The translations under genes were made by a program, and so were the position numbers. Under the pieces are notes generated by a model that saw nothing but the letters and a program-made list of their open reading frames with translations, ran no database searches and had not been told where the DNA came from. Shown here piece by piece: positions 62,016 to 64,000 of a stretch of 64,000 nucleotides of DNA; within the stretch, counting starts at the first letter, position 1, and each line of letters starts with the position of its first letter. Source of the stretch: Trifolium pratense. Lineage: Eukaryota; Streptophyta; Magnoliopsida; Fabales; Fabaceae. Where the stretch lies: positions 14,632,001 through 14,696,000 of the forward strand of contig NC_060060.1 in assembly GCF_020283565.1 (NCBI RefSeq), read 5' to 3'.

Positions 62016-62816
62016 ATCTAAACTGTGGCAATTAAGGATAAGCTCATATACATATAGCATAAGAATTTGCAGAGTTTTTGTACTAATTGATCAATATGAG
62101 GAATAATACTAGTTAGTACTTAGAAGTAGAATATTAGACTTTTGATGGAACTATTTGAATGAAACTTTTATTATGAACTCTCTATGACTGAGTTGGATGT
62201 ATAATATTTAATTTTATAAACAGTTTTAAAGAAGAGTTTAATAACTATGCACTGACGAGTGACGACCCAGACATCGTTGTAATATTATGTCATATAATAG
62301 TTGTTTAAATATTTACAACGTGATATATGATTTGACGTCGTGTCGTTTTAGACTATCTGTGCATAGTAATTAAATTTTGTGAATACTAAATAATTCCAAA
62401 TTCTATTTTGCATAAAAATCAACTGCCTGAATATAAGGTACATGCTGCATGATAAGAAGCAAGAAAAATAACATCATGCTTTCTAGTTTGCACAAGAAGT
62501 CCAAGATAGCAACCTGAGTACCCTCTGTCCCATAAGTGGATTATTTTGAGGCCTTTAAAACCACATATTAGAACAGCTATCCGGATGAAAAGTAAAAAGA
62601 TGCTAAAAACGTAAACAGAGAATACACGATATTTGATCACAAAATTCGACCAATTGTGTCTACTTCCGACCGACTTCTTTCTACTATTCAAACTTAAAAT
62701 TTACCGAGTACAACTTGTGTTTAAATACAATATTACAGCTGCCATCGCTCTGGCCCTACTCGAGTGACCAACTCGCTTATCACTAAACTACGAGCCATAC
62801 CCACCACATTTATCAT
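62016..62816. other. 3' flank of ABCG14
   Basis: Downstream untranslated and intergenic sequence; no gene recognised. The minus-strand open frame 62419-62691 has no recognisable domain. Confidence 0.45.
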
Positions 62817-63479
62817 TGTTGCAAATTGCCTTGAAAACGTGAAGAAAAAAAACACTAGTCTGCTGTTTTTCGCCCCGGGCGAAAAAACCTGTGCCCCGGG
62901 CGAAATTTGAAGCAGGAAAAAGGGGGGCTCTCTGTTTTGTCGCCCCAGGCGAAAGTTTTGGTGCCTCAGGCGGAAATTTTCGCCCCAGGCAGAAACAATG
63001 GCGCCTCTGGCGAAAATCGATGCAGGGTATTTAAAGGGTCACGTTTTCTGTTTTTCAAAACAAGTTTTTAGGGTTTCTGAGGCCAACATACAAACTAGGG
63101 TTATAAGAGAAACATCTTGTGAAGACTCTAGGGTTGGGTAATCATTCTATCACATTGGGAAACACTTTCATTGAAATCTCTTGGTCACGGGAAGAGATTT
63201 GGGAAAAGGGTAGAAATAGGATAACTCTATTTTCTTGTAACTCTTTTGAGAATCTTATTGTAATCAAGGAACAAAGTTTGATAGTGGAACGAAGAGATGC
63301 TCTCTCCCCAGAGTAGGTCACATTGACTGAACTGGGTAAACAATTTATTGTGTCCTTTTCTTTCTCGCCGTTTATCATTATTTGTGATTATTATTGTCGT
63401 TCGCTTATTTTGATTGCTTAATCGTATTTTCTCCACACATCAAGATTATTATTGGTGTGATTTAATCGAATTCACAACA
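62817..63479 (+). mobile_element. 5' LTR of a Copia-like retrotransposon, 663 bp
   Basis: Begins TGTTG and ends CAACA, a proper inverted TG...CA pair. Promoter-like TATTTAAA lies at 63028-63035. The U3 part carries six 20-bp units of the CGCCCCGGGCGAAA type. The boundary is supported by the primer-binding region one base after it and by gag beginning at 63524. The matching 3' LTR is beyond the window, so the left border is inferred from the terminal bases. Confidence 0.7.
62871..63020 (+). repeat. 20-bp repeat units inside the LTR
   Basis: Six units of pattern (C/G)(G/T)(G/T)CC(C/T)C(G/A/T)GGCG(A/G)AA start at 62871, 62891, 62941, 62961, 62981 and 63001; the fifth has AG in place of GC-G. 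The step is exactly 20 bp, with one 30-bp interruption after the second. Confidence 0.85.
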
Positions 63480-63480
63480 A

Positions 63481-63499
63481 TTGGCGCCCACCGTGGGGC
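63481..63499 (+). other. Retrotransposon primer-binding region
   Basis: TTGGCGCCCACCGTGGGGC follows the LTR by one base. This sequence is known at this place in several plant LTR elements. It is not the usual initiator-Met site, so a different tRNA primes this element; which one I do not claim. Confidence 0.65.
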
Positions 63500-63523
63500 A
63501 AAGGATCAAACGAATTAAGTATC

Positions 63524-64000
63524 ATGGGTTCTAAGTGGGACACCGAGAAGTTCACCGGGAGTAACGACTTTGGGTTGTGGAAGGTGAAGATGAGGGCAAT
63601 ATTAACTCAACAAAAGTGTGATGAAGCGCTTCTAGGAGAGGCACACATGCCTGCTACTTTGACACCAGCAGAAAAGACCGAGATGAATAATAAAGCACTG
63701 AGTGCGATTATTTTGTGCCTTGGGGATAAGGTGTTGAGAGAAGTAGCGAAAGAAAAAACAGTTGTGGCTATGTGGACCAAGCTTGATGCGTTGTATATGA
63801 CGAAGTCTTTGGCACATAAGCAGTGTTTGAAAGAACGGTTGTTTTTCTTTCGTATGGTGGAGAATAAGTCGGTAATGGAACAACTATCGGAGTTCAATAA
63901 AATTATTGACGATTTGGCGAACATTGATGTGAATCTGGAAGATGAGGACAAAGCGTTTCACCTGTTGTGTGCTTTTCCCAAGTCTCTTGACAATCTCAAG
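63524..64000 (+). CDS. Copia-type gag polyprotein, N-terminal part (runs off the window)
   Basis: An open frame of 159 codons without a stop up to the window edge. It opens MGSKWDTEKFTGSNDFGLWK and contains the gag_UBN2-type pattern: FxGxNDFxLWKxKM, ILCLGDKVLREV, MWTKLDALYMTKSLAHKQCL and FNKIIDDLANI, as in Tnt1-type polyproteins. With the LTR and primer site it begins a Copia element that appears undamaged this far. Zinc knuckle, protease, integrase and reverse transcriptase would be beyond the edge. Confidence 0.88.
   Translation, partial: MGSKWDTEKFTGSNDFGLWKVKMRAILTQQKCDEALLGEAHMPATLTPAEKTEMNNKALSAIILCLGDKVLREVAKEKTVVAMWTKLDALYMTKSLAHKQCLKERLFFFRMVENKSVMEQLSEFNKIIDDLANIDVNLEDEDKAFHLLCAFPKSLDNLK

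Overview
The window is nuclear DNA from a flowering plant. It is AT-rich, its genes are split by many GT-AG introns, and Stowaway, Tourist, hAT-like and Mutator-like miniature transposons, LINE fragments and LTR elements are scattered through it. Protein and repeat style suggest a papilionoid legume of the Medicago/Trifolium type; that is an inference from resemblance, not a search. All gene models below were joined by hand at GT-AG sites and checked for continuous reading frame.

The left half (1-32.5 kb) is gene-dense. In order it holds PUR2 (GAR synthetase, minus strand, 778-3410), an EamA/WAT1-type (UMAMIT) transporter (minus, 5076-9286), a Cdc24-like OB-fold protein (plus, 12365-18959), a second UMAMIT transporter (plus, 20823-24036) and COG6 (minus, 24727-32508). 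The two UMAMIT genes are close paralogues in divergent, inverted orientation with the Cdc24-like gene between them. Five of their seven coding exons are exactly equal in length. The minus copy has a LINE fragment in intron 1, itself broken by a piece of an LTR element, yet all its exons are open.

The middle (32.5-59.3 kb) is about 27 kb with no cellular gene I can support. It holds microsatellites, a hAT-like element, a Helitron-like element, an inverted pair of Stowaway MITEs, an 833-bp Mutator-like MITE with a perfect 9-bp target duplication, a 1.87-kb foldback element with eleven hairpin units, a TRIM-like element, a LINE remnant and a 150-bp tandem repeat. The right end (59.3-62.0 kb) carries a complete ABCG14-type half transporter (cytokinin export family). 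The window closes with the 5' LTR, primer-binding region and start of gag of a Copia-like retrotransposon that runs off the edge.

The cellular genes are unrelated housekeeping and transport functions and do not form a pathway. The least ordinary structure is the foldback element at 45.75-47.62 kb: 32-bp hairpins spaced in a strict alternation of about 43 and 57-59 bp, with part of the array inverted on itself.
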